Shown piece after piece: positions 45,282-54,872 of a stretch of 61,282 nucleotides of DNA. Made by a program: the position numbers and the translations under genes. The notes beneath the pieces are model-generated. The model did no database searches. It saw only the letters and a list, made by a program, of their open reading frames with translations, and was not told where the DNA came from. Within the stretch, counting starts at the first letter, position 1, and every line of letters begins with the position of its first letter. The stretch spans positions 1 to 61,282 of the forward strand of contig CAZVUM010000027.1 in NCBI GenBank assembly GCA_964629575.1, given 5' to 3'. This DNA comes from JAYPWI01 sp964629575 (GTDB lineage Bacteria; Actinomycetota; Acidimicrobiia; Acidimicrobiales; Poriferisodalaceae).

Positions 45282-47702
45282 TCATCGGAAGTGCCCGGTC
45301 GCGATCCACTCGCTGGCTGCGTCGTCGTCGTAGCCGAGGTGGTCGGTGAGCACTTCCCAGACGTGTTGGCCGAGGGTGGGACCCGCCTGCTCGACGACGG
45401 CCGGTGTTCGGTGGAGCTCGAAACCCTTGCGTTCGGCCCAGGTCTGGTCGTGGATCGGATGCGCGACCCGGGTGAAGTAGTCGCGGTGAGCGAGTTGGGT
45501 GTCGGCCTGCACATCGGCGGCGAAGGAAACCCGGTGAGCGGCGACGCCGTGCCCCTGGAGCAACTCCTCCAACTGGGCGACGTCCTGGTGGGCCGTCCAC
45601 GCAGCGATATCGGCGTCGATCTCCCTCGCCGCAGCGAGCCGCTCGGCGGTTCCGAGGCTGCCTTGGTCAGAACCGATGAGACCGGCGAGGACCCGCCACT
45701 GGTCGTCGGTCTCGCAGGCGACGGCGATCCAACGGTCCTCTCCGGCCACGGGGTAGACCCCGTGGGGGGCCATGTTGCGATCGGAGTTGCCGCGCCAGGT
45801 GCCTTCGCGTCCGTTGGTCTCGTCGTCGAGAAAGGCGGGTGCCAACAGGTGCATGGCCCCTTCGGCCTGGCTGTAGTCGATGTGCTGGCCTCCCCCACCT
45901 CGACGACGATGGTCGAGGGCCGCCAGGATCGCGATGACACCGAAGCGGTGGGCTGGGAAGTCCGTGTACGGACCCCACGGACCTGCGGGATCGCGATCCG
46001 GCCACCCCGTCGTCGGGTAGAGCCCGGCCACGGCGGCACCCGTGGTGCCGAACCCCGACAGCTCGCGCATCGGGCCGGTCTGGCCGGCGAGCGTGCTGGA
46101 CAGGATGACCACGTCGGGGTTGAGCTCGAGAAGAGCTTCGGCTCCCAGCCCGTGTGACTCGAGTACCCCAACCGAGAACGACTCCACGATCACGTCCGCC
46201 CAGCGGACGAGGTCCTCCATCACGGGACGAAGCTCCGCTGCTCCGATGTCCATCGGAAAGCTCAGCTTGCCCGCGTTGATGGAATGCCAGCTGATGGAGT
46301 TGTCGAAGCCGCCCTGCTCACCCAAGAAGGGGCCGGCGCCGCGGATGGGATCCGGCTTGGCCTCGGACTCGACGCGGATCACGGTGGCACCGAAGTCGGC
46401 CAACGTACGGGTTGCTTCGGGTGCCGCTATGGCCCAGCTGAAGTCGAGCAACTTCACGCCCTCAAGCGGCAGCTCGTCGTGGGGTCCGCTCGCATCTTTC
46501 GCGTCCGCGGGCGTGTCCTCGGCCAGGACCTCGGCGGTGTGCTCGCCCAACGCCGGCGCCGGACCCTGTGAGCTCAGCGGCGTGGACGTGAATCGGGCGA
46601 AGCGACCGTTGTGCCGAACGCCGTCGATCACATCCCAATAGCCGCGCTCGCCGAAGTGGGGCGACTCCAGCAGGTCACGAGTCGTCGACACGGCCGTCGC
46701 AAGCAAGCGGTGTTCCTTCGCAGCGGCGGTGACCTCGGCCTTGGTCTTGGTCGCCAGGAACCGAGCCAGGACCTCGGTCGCCTCTTCGAAGATGGCGAGC
46801 GCTTCGGGATCGGTGGTGAGCACCATGCCGAACCCGACCCAGTCGAGGTTGAGGTACGATTCCGGGCAGCCGCCCTCGCTGTGCAGCCACTCCCACAACC
46901 GGATCGTGTACGGCCCGAACACCGGGCCGAAGAGGAACCCCGCTGCCACGTAGCCGTCGAGGCAGGGGTTGAGGATCTGCAGGAGGAGCGGCCCCAGGCG
47001 AAGGCCGCCGGCAACCCGCTGGCCGGGCTCCTGACCGGCGAGGGGGTATGTCATCAGAAACTGGCTGGTCGAGATGTATGAGGCCTGAGCGGACACCGAC
47101 GCGTGCTGGCCCAACCCCGAACGTGCGCGCTGGGTCAGGGCCAACAGCGACGCGCACACTGCGTCGAGGGCGGCGAAGTTCCACACCACCGGTTCGCTGA
47201 GTCGCAGCGGTGCCCGGTCGCCATCTCCGGTGAGGCTCATCGTGCCAGACGCCGCGGCGATGGTGAGATCGGTCGCCGCCCAGCTCGCCTTGGGGCCCGT
47301 CTCCCCGAAGGGGGTGATGTTCACCGTCACGAGCTGGGGATGCGCGGCCCGCAACGCATCGAGATCGACATCCGCTGCGCCGCAGTGCAGCACGAGATCG
47401 GCGCCGGCGATGAGGCGCTCCAACTCTTCGGCTTCGCTGAGGACAACGGAGCGCTTGCCACGGTTCAGCGTCCGGTGCACCAGCGATTCTTTTTGGCCCG
47501 CACCGTCGCCGGCGAACGGGGCCAGCCGCCGGCTTCGCTGACCCTCGGGCGGCTCTACCGCGATCACATCGGCGCCCAACTGAGCCAGCAGCATGCCGGC
47601 CAGACCACCCCTGTCGTCGGTCAGGTCGATGACCCGGTACGGCAGCGCCATGGCGCGCTGCACGTTCTCGCCGATCGCCTGGTTCTGGTGGGAAGACGCC
47701 AT
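45282..47702 (-). CDS. Tandem-fused CaiB/BaiF family (class III) CoA-transferase
   Basis: 806 residues made of two complete family III domains. Domain 1 (about 15-400) opens RVIDLTDDRGGLAGMLLAQL and has ADVIAVEPPEGQRSR. Domain 2 (about 415-800) opens VKLLDFSWAIAAPEATRTLA and has GATVIRVESEAKPDPIR. The nucleophile region reads HASVSAQASYIS in domain 1 and QHIDYSQAEGAMHLL in domain 2, so domain 1 seems to lack an acidic residue there and may be inactive (tentative). It moves CoA between carboxylic acids or racemises acyl-CoA. It starts the run leading to the selenoprotein gene. Confidence 0.88.
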   Translation of the reverse strand: MASSHQNQAIGENVQRAMALPYRVIDLTDDRGGLAGMLLAQLGADVIAVEPPEGQRSRRLAPFAGDGAGQKESLVHRTLNRGKRSVVLSEAEELERLIAGADLVLHCGAADVDLDALRAAHPQLVTVNITPFGETGPKASWAATDLTIAAASGTMSLTGDGDRAPLRLSEPVVWNFAALDAVCASLLALTQRARSGLGQHASVSAQASYISTSQFLMTYPLAGQEPGQRVAGGLRLGPLLLQILNPCLDGYVAAGFLFGPVFGPYTIRLWEWLHSEGGCPESYLNLDWVGFGMVLTTDPEALAIFEEATEVLARFLATKTKAEVTAAAKEHRLLATAVSTTRDLLESPHFGERGYWDVIDGVRHNGRFARFTSTPLSSQGPAPALGEHTAEVLAEDTPADAKDASGPHDELPLEGVKLLDFSWAIAAPEATRTLADFGATVIRVESEAKPDPIRGAGPFLGEQGGFDNSISWHSINAGKLSFPMDIGAAELRPVMEDLVRWADVIVESFSVGVLESHGLGAEALLELNPDVVILSSTLAGQTGPMRELSGFGTTGAAVAGLYPTTGWPDRDPAGPWGPYTDFPAHRFGVIAILAALDHRRRGGGGQHIDYSQAEGAMHLLAPAFLDDETNGREGTWRGNSDRNMAPHGVYPVAGEDRWIAVACETDDQWRVLAGLIGSDQGSLGTAERLAAAREIDADIAAWTAHQDVAQLEELLQGHGVAAHRVSFAADVQADTQLAHRDYFTRVAHPIHDQTWAERKGFELHRTPAVVEQAGPTLGQHVWEVLTDHLGYDDDAASEWIATGHFR

Positions 47703-47782
47703 GGGATCTGGGTTCCTCGAGTGCTCGCAGCGGGTGGTGCGAAGAAGCTACTTCTCTCGCTGTGCCCGCTTGCCTCGAAGTG

Positions 47783-49005
47783 TCAGCCGACATCCGGCCG
47801 CAGCGCCATCGCGGTCGAGATGCCGACGATGGGCCACTCGAGGTCGACGCCCCGAGTGAGCCGAGGAACTCAGTACCCGAGAAATCGAAGACGCCACCGT
47901 CCGCCGCGACCATCAGGACCCGTCGCCGTGGGCGACCATGTCGCAGATCGACTCAGTCAGGCTGACGCCGTGAGCCAGCACGCCGAGAACCGAGCCGACG
48001 AACGGCGCGTCGAACGCGAACACGCCGCCGTCCGAGCCGAGGAGGTAGTACCCGCCGTCGCTCGGTGTGGCCACCGCATCCACGATGCCCCCGCAGGGGT
48101 GATGCCCAAAGCCGCCAGGTCTCCATGGAATCGCGCGGTGCCGAAGGCGACCACCTCACAGCCGACACCCACTGCCTGCAGTTCGGGTTCGGGCTCGGGT
48201 TCAGGGTCCGGCTCTGGCTCAGGTTCGGGCTCGGGCTCCGACTCCACGGTGACTCGCATGTGGCCCCACGTCGGGAGCACGCGGAATGTCTCGGGATCGG
48301 CTTCGTCGTACAGGTTGAAGGCGTTGGAGATCGGCCCGGGCGGAGCGAGGAGCTGGTAGGCGATGCCGTCGACGACTTCATACGCGTAGACGTGATCGTG
48401 GCCGTGGAAGAACGCGCTGACGCCGTTCTCGACCATGAGATCGTGGATCGGGGTAGCCCAGCCGGGCCGCTCGATCGCCTCGTACTCACCATCGGCGTCG
48501 TTGGCACCCCGCGCGCGTATCCGGGACCGCCGGCCGAGTTGGGGACGTCGGGCTGCGCACCTGTCACGTGATGAGGGTCGAGGACCACGAACAGCGCATC
48601 GCCCCACTCGAACGCGTAGTAGTCCTCGCGGTGACCCTCCTCCCCTGCCTCGGGGAGGAGGTCGTCGTTGCCCGCATAGAAGCCGTCGGGAATCGGTGTA
48701 AGGAAGAACTCCTTGCGAGCCCGTAGCCCCATGATCGCCAGGCTGTTGGTGTCGTCGAAGTTCCACCCTTCCTCGTTCTCGTGGTTCCCGATGGCGAGCA
48801 TCACCGGAGCGCTGTGACTGAAGTACTCCCGCTGGGTGAGGTAGACGCCATCGACTTCGGCCTGGCTGCCGAGGCCGTTCGTCACGAAGGCGTCCCCGAG
48901 ATCGAAGTGGAGATCGGGGTTGTCGGCGCGGACGTTCTCGTTGGCCTCGGAGTAGATCAGTTTGTTCTGCGCGCCACCCAGGTGGTTGATGTGCGTGGTT
49001 GATCT
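47783..49005 (-). pseudogene. Metallophosphoesterase with C-terminal repeat domain, 5'-truncated and frameshifted
   Basis: Phosphoesterase motifs FDLGD, IGNHENEEG and FFHGHDHVYAY are present but in two frames, and the N-terminal DxH motif is missing. A Glu/Pro linker (EPEPEPEPDPEPEP) follows, then repeats YYLLGSDGGVFAFDAPFVGS and MVAADGGVFDFSGTEFLGSL. The protein is only continuous if one G is added at each of four sites: 48507-48510, 48088-48092, 47913-47915 and 47850-47853. The end would be the TGA at 47785-47783. It is either a decayed gene or a low-quality stretch; the missing 5' end argues for real decay or rearrangement. Confidence 0.7.
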
Positions 49006-49162
49006 GCCAGTGTCTTGCCACGCTGTGTGCTCTAAGGGCCGCGGGGTCGAGTGCCGCACCTGCGGTACGTCGCCCCAACAGTCACGGTGCGGCCGTTTGT
49101 ACCGAGACGTATGTGCCCATCCACTACGTTTGTCGGCAAGCGTGGTTCGGGGAGGAGTCGTC

Positions 49163-51049
49163 ATGGGTGTGCGAGGAGCGACATCGTCGCGTCGCGGGTT
49201 GGTTCGGCGGATCGGCGGTATTGCGATGGTGCTCGCCGTTGTGGGCGCGGCGGTCTTCGCGCCAACGGGTGCGCAGGCTGCGCCGGCGGCCGGTTTCGTG
49301 ATGGAGCCGTATGCGACGGGCTTCGTCGTACCGGTCGACCTCGAATGGGCGCCCAACGGGTTGCTCTTCGTCGCCGAGAAGGACGGTCGCATCAAGGTCG
49401 TCGACAACGGCACCGTGTCGACGTTCCTGGACATCACCGCGGAGGTCAACAGCTACTCCGACAGAGGCCTGCTTGGAGTTGCAGTCCATCCAGACCTCAC
49501 GACAGGGTCACCGTACGTGTACGCGCTGTACACGTACGACCCGCCCGAAGCCGCCAGCGGCGTCGGCAACGCGGCGCGTGACGGGGGCGGCCAGCGCGTC
49601 TCACGGCTCACCCGGTTCACCGCAGAAGCAGCCAGCGGATTCACGACCGTCGTCCCAGGCAGTGGCGTTACGATTCTCGGGGGCGGCGGCAACTGGACGA
49701 CGGCGGGCGCTCCCTCGCAGCTCGACTCGGCCGATCACCCCGACTGGGCGTGCGGCAATCGCATCTTCGTTCGCGACTGCGTACCGGCGGACAGCGAGAC
49801 CCACTCGATCGGTACCGTGACCTTCGGACCCGACGGCATGTTGTACGTGGGCAACGGCGACTCGTCCCGGTTCGGCGTTGCGACACTGCGGGCGTTCAGG
49901 ACCCAGGATCCCGACTCCCTCGCGGGCAAGATCCTTCGCCTCGACCCCATCACCGGCGCTGGCGTGTCGACGAACCCGTTCTGGGACGGCGACGCGAACA
50001 GCAACCGATCAAAGGTGTTCCAGCTCGGTGTGCGCAACCCCTACCGCTTCACCGTTCATTCGAGCGGCGAGGTGTGGATCGGTGACGTCGGCGAGGTGAC
50101 CTGGGAAGAGATCAACCACGGCGGTCCCGGAGCCGACTTCGGCTGGCCATGCTTCGAGGGCGGACCCTCCGGCACGAGTCTGCCCGAGACGAGGTTCGAC
50201 TCGTTCGCCGACTGCAGCTACTACTACGCGGACAACAGCGCCGTCGCCCCGGTCCATTCATACGCCAACGCAGGTGGCGCCGCCGTCATGGCGACGGACT
50301 TCTACACCGGAACCGCCTGGCCGGTCGAGTACCACGATGCGCTGATCGTGGTCGACTTCGAACAGGCCACGATCAAGGCCATGCAGGTCAGAGGGGCCGC
50401 GGTCACCGAAGTCACGCTGGCCACCGCCGTCGTCGCTGTCGACGCGACGTTCGGGCCCGACGGCGATCTCTACGTCGCCGAGATCGTGACGGGGACCGTG
50501 TCACGCATTCGGCTCGACGCGCCTCCACCCAACGTCGCGCCGACGGCAAGCGCCGGCGCCGACCGGACCGTGCAGGACACAGACGGCAACGGAGTTCAGG
50601 CGGTCACGCTCGACGGCTCCGCCAGCTCGGACCCCGACGGCGTGATCGTCAGCCATGTGTGGTCCGTCGCCGGCACCACCGTGGCCATCGGCCCCAACCC
50701 CACCGCAGACTTCGCAGTCGGCTCCACCACCGTCCTGCTGACCGTCACCGACGACCTCGGCGCCACAGGGACGGACACAGTGGTGGTCACCGTCGATCCA
50801 GCTCCACCGCCGCCTCCACCGGGCGGCAACCTCTCGGTCGACAAGGCCGAGCTGAGCGGCAACCGCATCAAGGTCGAGGGAACCGGCGCGATCGGAGGCG
50901 CAGACATCACCGTCGACGGCCAACAGCTGGGCTCCGCCGAGAACAACGGTGACTTCAAGCTCGAGGCGCGCAACTTCACGTCCACGAGTTGCACCGTGGA
51001 GGTCTCCGACGGCGTCGACACGGTCACCGTCGCCCTCGACGGCTGCTGA
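49163..51049 (+). CDS. Secreted PQQ-dependent sugar dehydrogenase-like protein with PKD domain
   Basis: 628 residues. ATG 49163 follows GGAGGAG by 5 bp. The signal peptide ends near GAQAAPAAG. A six-bladed glucose/sorbosone dehydrogenase-type propeller (about 40-450) has PVDLEWAPNGLLFVAEKDGR, DRGLLGVAVHPD and VRNPYRF. A PKD-like domain (about 455-545; TLDGSASSDPDGVIVSHVW) and a short C-terminal beta domain follow. It should oxidise a sugar outside the membrane if PQQ is available; no PQQ genes are in the window. Confidence 0.85.
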   Translation: MGVRGATSSRRGLVRRIGGIAMVLAVVGAAVFAPTGAQAAPAAGFVMEPYATGFVVPVDLEWAPNGLLFVAEKDGRIKVVDNGTVSTFLDITAEVNSYSDRGLLGVAVHPDLTTGSPYVYALYTYDPPEAASGVGNAARDGGGQRVSRLTRFTAEAASGFTTVVPGSGVTILGGGGNWTTAGAPSQLDSADHPDWACGNRIFVRDCVPADSETHSIGTVTFGPDGMLYVGNGDSSRFGVATLRAFRTQDPDSLAGKILRLDPITGAGVSTNPFWDGDANSNRSKVFQLGVRNPYRFTVHSSGEVWIGDVGEVTWEEINHGGPGADFGWPCFEGGPSGTSLPETRFDSFADCSYYYADNSAVAPVHSYANAGGAAVMATDFYTGTAWPVEYHDALIVVDFEQATIKAMQVRGAAVTEVTLATAVVAVDATFGPDGDLYVAEIVTGTVSRIRLDAPPPNVAPTASAGADRTVQDTDGNGVQAVTLDGSASSDPDGVIVSHVWSVAGTTVAIGPNPTADFAVGSTTVLLTVTDDLGATGTDTVVVTVDPAPPPPPPGGNLSVDKAELSGNRIKVEGTGAIGGADITVDGQQLGSAENNGDFKLEARNFTSTSCTVEVSDGVDTVTVALDGC

Positions 51050-51089
51050 GGACGGCGCAATGGGTCGAGCCTCGACCTCGCCAGAGGTT

Positions 51090-51114
51090 AATTCCGACTA
51101 ATTCAGTCGGAATT
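51090..51114. promoter_or_regulatory. Palindrome upstream of the TauD-like gene
   Basis: AATTCCGACT and AGTCGGAATT, perfect 10-bp arms with a 5-bp centre, 41 bp after the sugar dehydrogenase stop and 84 bp before the TauD-like start. AT-rich ends and position suit an operator. It could also be a terminator hairpin, but no T-tract follows. Confidence 0.45.
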
Positions 51115-51198
51115 GTCACCCATAGCCGTTAGCCTGCAGCGGACCGCTCCCGATCGTCGGGAGATCGCTCGATTCGTCGATCGTCGCGAGGAGGCCAG

Positions 51199-52263
51199 AT
51201 GTCGCAGACCTTGACCGCCGAAGCCCCGGCGTCACGCGCCGCTCTCATCGTGCCCCGCTGGTGGAACGGACGTCCGTCGGTCGACCCCGAGTCCTGGGTG
51301 ATCGACTGCTCGGACTACGACATGGAAGCGGCACAGGACCCGAACAGCGAGCTGGCCACTCGAATGCGCGCCACGTTCGACGACGTCGGGCTCGTCCATC
51401 TCGCCAACACCGGTCGCACTGAGCTGAGCGACATGCGAGCGCTCGCGGAGCTCGTCGTCGACACGGGGATGGAGTATCAGGGTGGAGCCAACCCCAGACG
51501 CGTCCTGCAGCCGAACGTGTACGAGGTCGGCGCGCCGCTCTCGGCATGGCTCCACTATCACCACGAGATGGCCTACGTCGGCACCAGCACCTCGATGCTG
51601 GGGTTCCTGTGCCGGAGTGAGCTGCCCGGCCGCGGCGCCACCTTCGTGAGCGACAACCTTCGAGCAACCGAAGCACTCCTCGAAACCGAACTGGGTCGCA
51701 AACTGGCCGAGCTCGGCGTGTGCTACCGCCGTGATCTGACCGATCGCAACGCATTCTCGGGACGCGAGCAGGTCGGCGTGTACAACCACTGGCAGCAGTC
51801 ACTCCAGACCGAGGATCCCGGTGCGGCCGAGGAGCGGGCCAGAGCCATGGGCCTGGTCACGTCGTGGGGCCAGGACCGACTCCTGCGCACCCGCTTCTAC
51901 TCGGCGTTCGAATACTTCCCACGGCTCGATCGCAACGTGCTCTTCAGCAGCGTGGCCGACCACGCGATGTGGTTCGACGCGTGGCCGTTGGTGGAGCGGC
52001 TCCCGCCCCATCAGCGTCCGCTCTGGATGACCTTCGGGGACGACTCGGACTTCACCGAGGACGAGCTGCGCACCTGGGTGGAGGTCTACGACCGCTTCGG
52101 CACGCCGATCGATTGGCGAGTCGGAGATGTTGCCATCGTGTGCAACTACCGATTCGCTCACGGACGCCCCGCCATTCACCTCGAAGCGGGCGAAGAGCGC
52201 GAACTCGGCGTCGTGCTCGGCGCCCCCTTCGAGCGAGTCGGCGATCAGCCAGGAGCCTGGTAG
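51199..52263 (+). CDS. TauD/TfdA-family Fe(II)/2-oxoglutarate dioxygenase
   Basis: 354 residues. The metal motif HxE/D appears as LHYHHEMAY near residue 114-122, and the distal His in NYRFAHGRPA near 318-325 with the following Arg for 2-oxoglutarate. The Glu in place of the usual Asp is seen in the SyrB/CAS-like branch of the family. Likely cytosolic hydroxylase of a small acid or amino acid. It is the first of a short plus-strand group with the two genes after it. Confidence 0.82.
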   Translation: MSQTLTAEAPASRAALIVPRWWNGRPSVDPESWVIDCSDYDMEAAQDPNSELATRMRATFDDVGLVHLANTGRTELSDMRALAELVVDTGMEYQGGANPRRVLQPNVYEVGAPLSAWLHYHHEMAYVGTSTSMLGFLCRSELPGRGATFVSDNLRATEALLETELGRKLAELGVCYRRDLTDRNAFSGREQVGVYNHWQQSLQTEDPGAAEERARAMGLVTSWGQDRLLRTRFYSAFEYFPRLDRNVLFSSVADHAMWFDAWPLVERLPPHQRPLWMTFGDDSDFTEDELRTWVEVYDRFGTPIDWRVGDVAIVCNYRFAHGRPAIHLEAGEERELGVVLGAPFERVGDQPGAW

Positions 52264-52346
52264 CCGCTGGCAGCGGCACGCCGTGGGCGAACTCGCTTCC
52301 CTTGCTGACGGCTCGGACGCATACTCACCGTGCGGCAGATTGAGGG

Positions 52347-52562
52347 TTGGGGGCGAGGAGATTCGACATCGGCATCCACGACCCCGACCAGCCCGCCCAC
52401 ATCGCCTTCTTCGAAGTGGTCGACAACCCGGGCGATGGCCCCAACGGCTACCGCCTCGAGTTCGCCTCCACAGAAGAACGCGAGCACGGGGTCTTCGCAG
52501 CCGAAGGCGCCATGGCCCGAACACAGATGGAAGAGTGGAACGCCTGGAAAGCCAGCCGCTGA
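52347..52562 (+). CDS. Small hypothetical protein
   Basis: 71 residues. The body DIGIHDPDQPAHIAFFEVVD and GYRLEFASTEEREHGVFAAE looks coding and ends 23 bp before the next gene. Only a TTG at 52347 can start it in this frame, with a GAGGG too close to be a good ribosome site. It may therefore be the end of a frameshifted or decayed gene. Family not recognised. Confidence 0.4.
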   Translation: MGARRFDIGIHDPDQPAHIAFFEVVDNPGDGPNGYRLEFASTEEREHGVFAAEGAMARTQMEEWNAWKASR

Positions 52563-52585
52563 GCCACCCGAAACGAGCCACACTC

Positions 52586-53311
52586 ATGGTCGACGCAGAC
52601 ATCCTTGCGCTCTATCGCAGTTTGAGCAGCCGAGTCATCGAACTTGCGAAGTCCGATCCGGCGGCCCCGATCCCGGCCTGCCCCGAATGGAACGCCCAAC
52701 AGGTGCTGGCTCACGTGACCTCAGTTGCCGAGGACTGGGCCGCGCGCCGGCTCGACGGCTACGGCAGCGATACGTGGGCCGCCGCGGGAGTCGCGCGGTT
52801 GGCCGATGATTCAGTGGACCAGCTCGGCCAGCGCTGGGCCACAGCGATCGATGCAATGGCCCAACTCGACGACGAACCCGGGATGGGCGACCCGGTGCGA
52901 TTCGCCTTCGGTGATGCCGCGGTGCACGAAGCCGACCTGAGGGGCGCGCTGGCCCCGGGCACCACGCTGCCCTCTCCCACCCTCGAGGCGGCCAGCAACA
53001 CGGCGTGGGTCATGTTCCGCAGCAGCCTGAAACGCCACGGTGCACCACCGCTGGTCGTACGCCTCATCGATGGAGCCGAACTCCGACACGGAGAGGCCGA
53101 AGCCGACGCCGTGGAGCTTCGCATCAGCCGTCACGAGATGTTCCGGGCGCTGCAGGCTCGTCGCAGCGCCGACCAGATTCGCGCCTACGACTGGTCGGGC
53201 GATCCCGAACCATTCCTTCAGGCCGGCCTCATCGGCCCCAACATCCCAGCCGGTCGAACCGGCCTCGCCACCTGGCCCGACGACGACCTCATCGAGACTC
53301 CCGTCGGCTGA
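52586..53311 (+). CDS. Maleylpyruvate isomerase family mycothiol-dependent protein (DinB-like fold)
   Basis: 241 residues. The N-terminal ILALYRSLSSRVIELAKSDP then PACPEWNAQQVLAHVTSVAEDW is the TIGR03083/MDMPI N-terminal domain, with His in VLAHV as a putative metal ligand. A second His appears in AVHEADLRGAL. The C-terminal part matches the MDMPI C-terminal SCP2-like region. Proteins of this group use mycothiol or bind metal; the substrate is unknown. It follows the TauD-like gene. Confidence 0.75.
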   Translation: MVDADILALYRSLSSRVIELAKSDPAAPIPACPEWNAQQVLAHVTSVAEDWAARRLDGYGSDTWAAAGVARLADDSVDQLGQRWATAIDAMAQLDDEPGMGDPVRFAFGDAAVHEADLRGALAPGTTLPSPTLEAASNTAWVMFRSSLKRHGAPPLVVRLIDGAELRHGEAEADAVELRISRHEMFRALQARRSADQIRAYDWSGDPEPFLQAGLIGPNIPAGRTGLATWPDDDLIETPVG

Positions 53312-53435
53312 CCCCCCGCCTGCCGGCTCTGCTCCCCCGAGGCGCCATCGCCACCCTCGACGCCAATCGACCCAACGAGAACACCTGAGCGCCGCCGCAT
53401 CGAACCAACTCGCGGAATACTGCCATCCTCTCGTG

Positions 53436-53453
53436 TGTTAAGTATCCCTAACA
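53436..53453. promoter_or_regulatory. TGTTA-N8-TAACA inverted repeat upstream of the VOC gene
   Basis: A short AT-rich inverted repeat 28 bp before the VOC start, in the 169-bp gap 53312-53480. It could be an operator or part of the promoter. Weak evidence. Confidence 0.25.
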
Positions 53454-53480
53454 TCCAAGACAAAGGAACCCTGTCCCACA

Positions 53481-53873
53481 ATGCAGACCACCAGAAAGTC
53501 CTCACCGGCGGAGACCGGCAGCGCGGAGCGCCCGCGCTTCGCTATCGGCCACGTCGGCCTGTCGGCGAACGACATCGAGAAGCTGACCGAGTTCTACGTC
53601 GAGATCGGGATGCGCCCGGTCGCGTCGTTCGACCACATGGCGATCCTCGAGCTTCTCGGCGGGACCCACATCGTCATCTCGAGCGGCGCGAGCGGCGCCC
53701 AGCAACTCGATCTGATCGTCGACGACATCGACGAGACGCACGGCGTCGTCACGGCAGCCGACGGCGCCCCAGGCGCGATCCGACGCGGCTCGCCACACGA
53801 CACCTTCGTCGCCACGGACCCCGAAGGCAACCGGCTCACGATCCACTCCACGCACGCGATCGGGCCCGTGTAG
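53481..53873 (+). CDS. VOC (glyoxalase/bleomycin resistance) family protein
   Basis: 130 residues. One beta-alpha-beta-beta-beta pair: AIGHVGLSANDIEKLTEFYV with the first metal-site His, and DTFVATDPEGNRLTIHSTH at the end. The second-half motif DPEGNRLTI is a VOC hallmark. Typical members are metal-dependent isomerases, epimerases or dioxygenase-like proteins. It stands alone before the molybdenum hydroxylase operon. Confidence 0.8.
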   Translation: MQTTRKSSPAETGSAERPRFAIGHVGLSANDIEKLTEFYVEIGMRPVASFDHMAILELLGGTHIVISSGASGAQQLDLIVDDIDETHGVVTAADGAPGAIRRGSPHDTFVATDPEGNRLTIHSTHAIGPV

Positions 53874-54017
53874 CCGAGCTCGCCAGAGGCTGCCTGACCC
53901 AGCCACCTGACCACGTCCCCTTCCCAGCAGAGAGCTCTCGATCAGCCCCGGCCGGCGTCGCAGGGAAGGGTTAGTTTGGCTGCACGTTCCGCCTGCCGTG
54001 CCGAGGGGAGGCTCCGG

Positions 54018-54872
54018 GTGCAGTTCGTACAGGTTCGTTCCCGCGCCGAGGCCCTGGCAGCCCTGGCTGAGTGGGGCGACGACGCCCAGGTGCTCGCTGG
54101 CGGCACCGACATCATGCTCCAGTGCCGGCGGGGTCAGGTCGCCCCGGGTCGACTGCTGCACATCGAACCGCTCGACGAGCTTCGGCGTCTCGAGCCGGCG
54201 CAGCCGGGCGCCCGAACATCGATCGGCTCCCTCGCGACCCACCGCCAGCTGAGCACCCACGACTCTCTTCGCACATGTCAGCCGGCGCTGGCGGCCGCTT
54301 CGGGCATGGTCGGCGGCTGGCAGACCCAGTCGGTCGGCACCCTCGGCGGCAATATCGCCAACGCCTCGCCCGCCGCCGACTGCGTTGCACCACTTCTCGT
54401 CGCCGAGGCCCAGGTCACCCTGGCGTCCCACGACGGCGAACGTCACATGGATCTGCGTGACTTCATGGTCGGCCGTCGACAAACTGCGCTGCAGCCACAC
54501 GAGCTCATCACCGCAATCGACATGGAGCCCCTCCCCGCCGGGGTCGGCGAGAGCTACGTCAAGGTCGGCCGTCGCGGGGCCATGGACGTTGCGATCGTGG
54601 GGATCGCTGCCCGGATCGGTATCGATGAGGGCACCGTCTCACTCGCCCGGGTTGCCATGTGTTCGATGGGCCCGGTGCCGTTGCGCGTCCCCGGGGCCGA
54701 GGCCGCCCTGCTGGAGTCGACGTTGCAGGCAGAAGACCTCGACGCCGCAGCGGAGGCCCTCGTGGCGGCGGCCGACCCGATCGATGACGCTCGGGCATCG
54801 GCCCGCTACCGCATCCGCATCGTCCGAGGTCTGCTCGAGCGGGCAGTGGACCAATGTCGGATGGCGTCGTGA
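54018..54872 (+). CDS. Molybdenum hydroxylase FAD-binding (medium) subunit
   Basis: 284 residues from GTG 54018, preceded by GGGGAGG. VLAGGTDIMLQCRRG is the first FAD-binding motif and TLGGNIANASPAADC the second, as in CoxM/XdhB. The C-terminal CO-dehydrogenase flavoprotein domain is present. It passes electrons from the 2Fe-2S subunit to an acceptor. Its stop overlaps the next start (TGATG). Confidence 0.92.
   Translation: MQFVQVRSRAEALAALAEWGDDAQVLAGGTDIMLQCRRGQVAPGRLLHIEPLDELRRLEPAQPGARTSIGSLATHRQLSTHDSLRTCQPALAAASGMVGGWQTQSVGTLGGNIANASPAADCVAPLLVAEAQVTLASHDGERHMDLRDFMVGRRQTALQPHELITAIDMEPLPAGVGESYVKVGRRGAMDVAIVGIAARIGIDEGTVSLARVAMCSMGPVPLRVPGAEAALLESTLQAEDLDAAAEALVAAADPIDDARASARYRIRIVRGLLERAVDQCRMAS

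Noticed and set aside
44220..46157. 645-codon plus-strand open frame
   Set aside because: It is opposite the selenoprotein and CoA-transferase genes and has no recognisable domain; a GC-rich antisense artefact.
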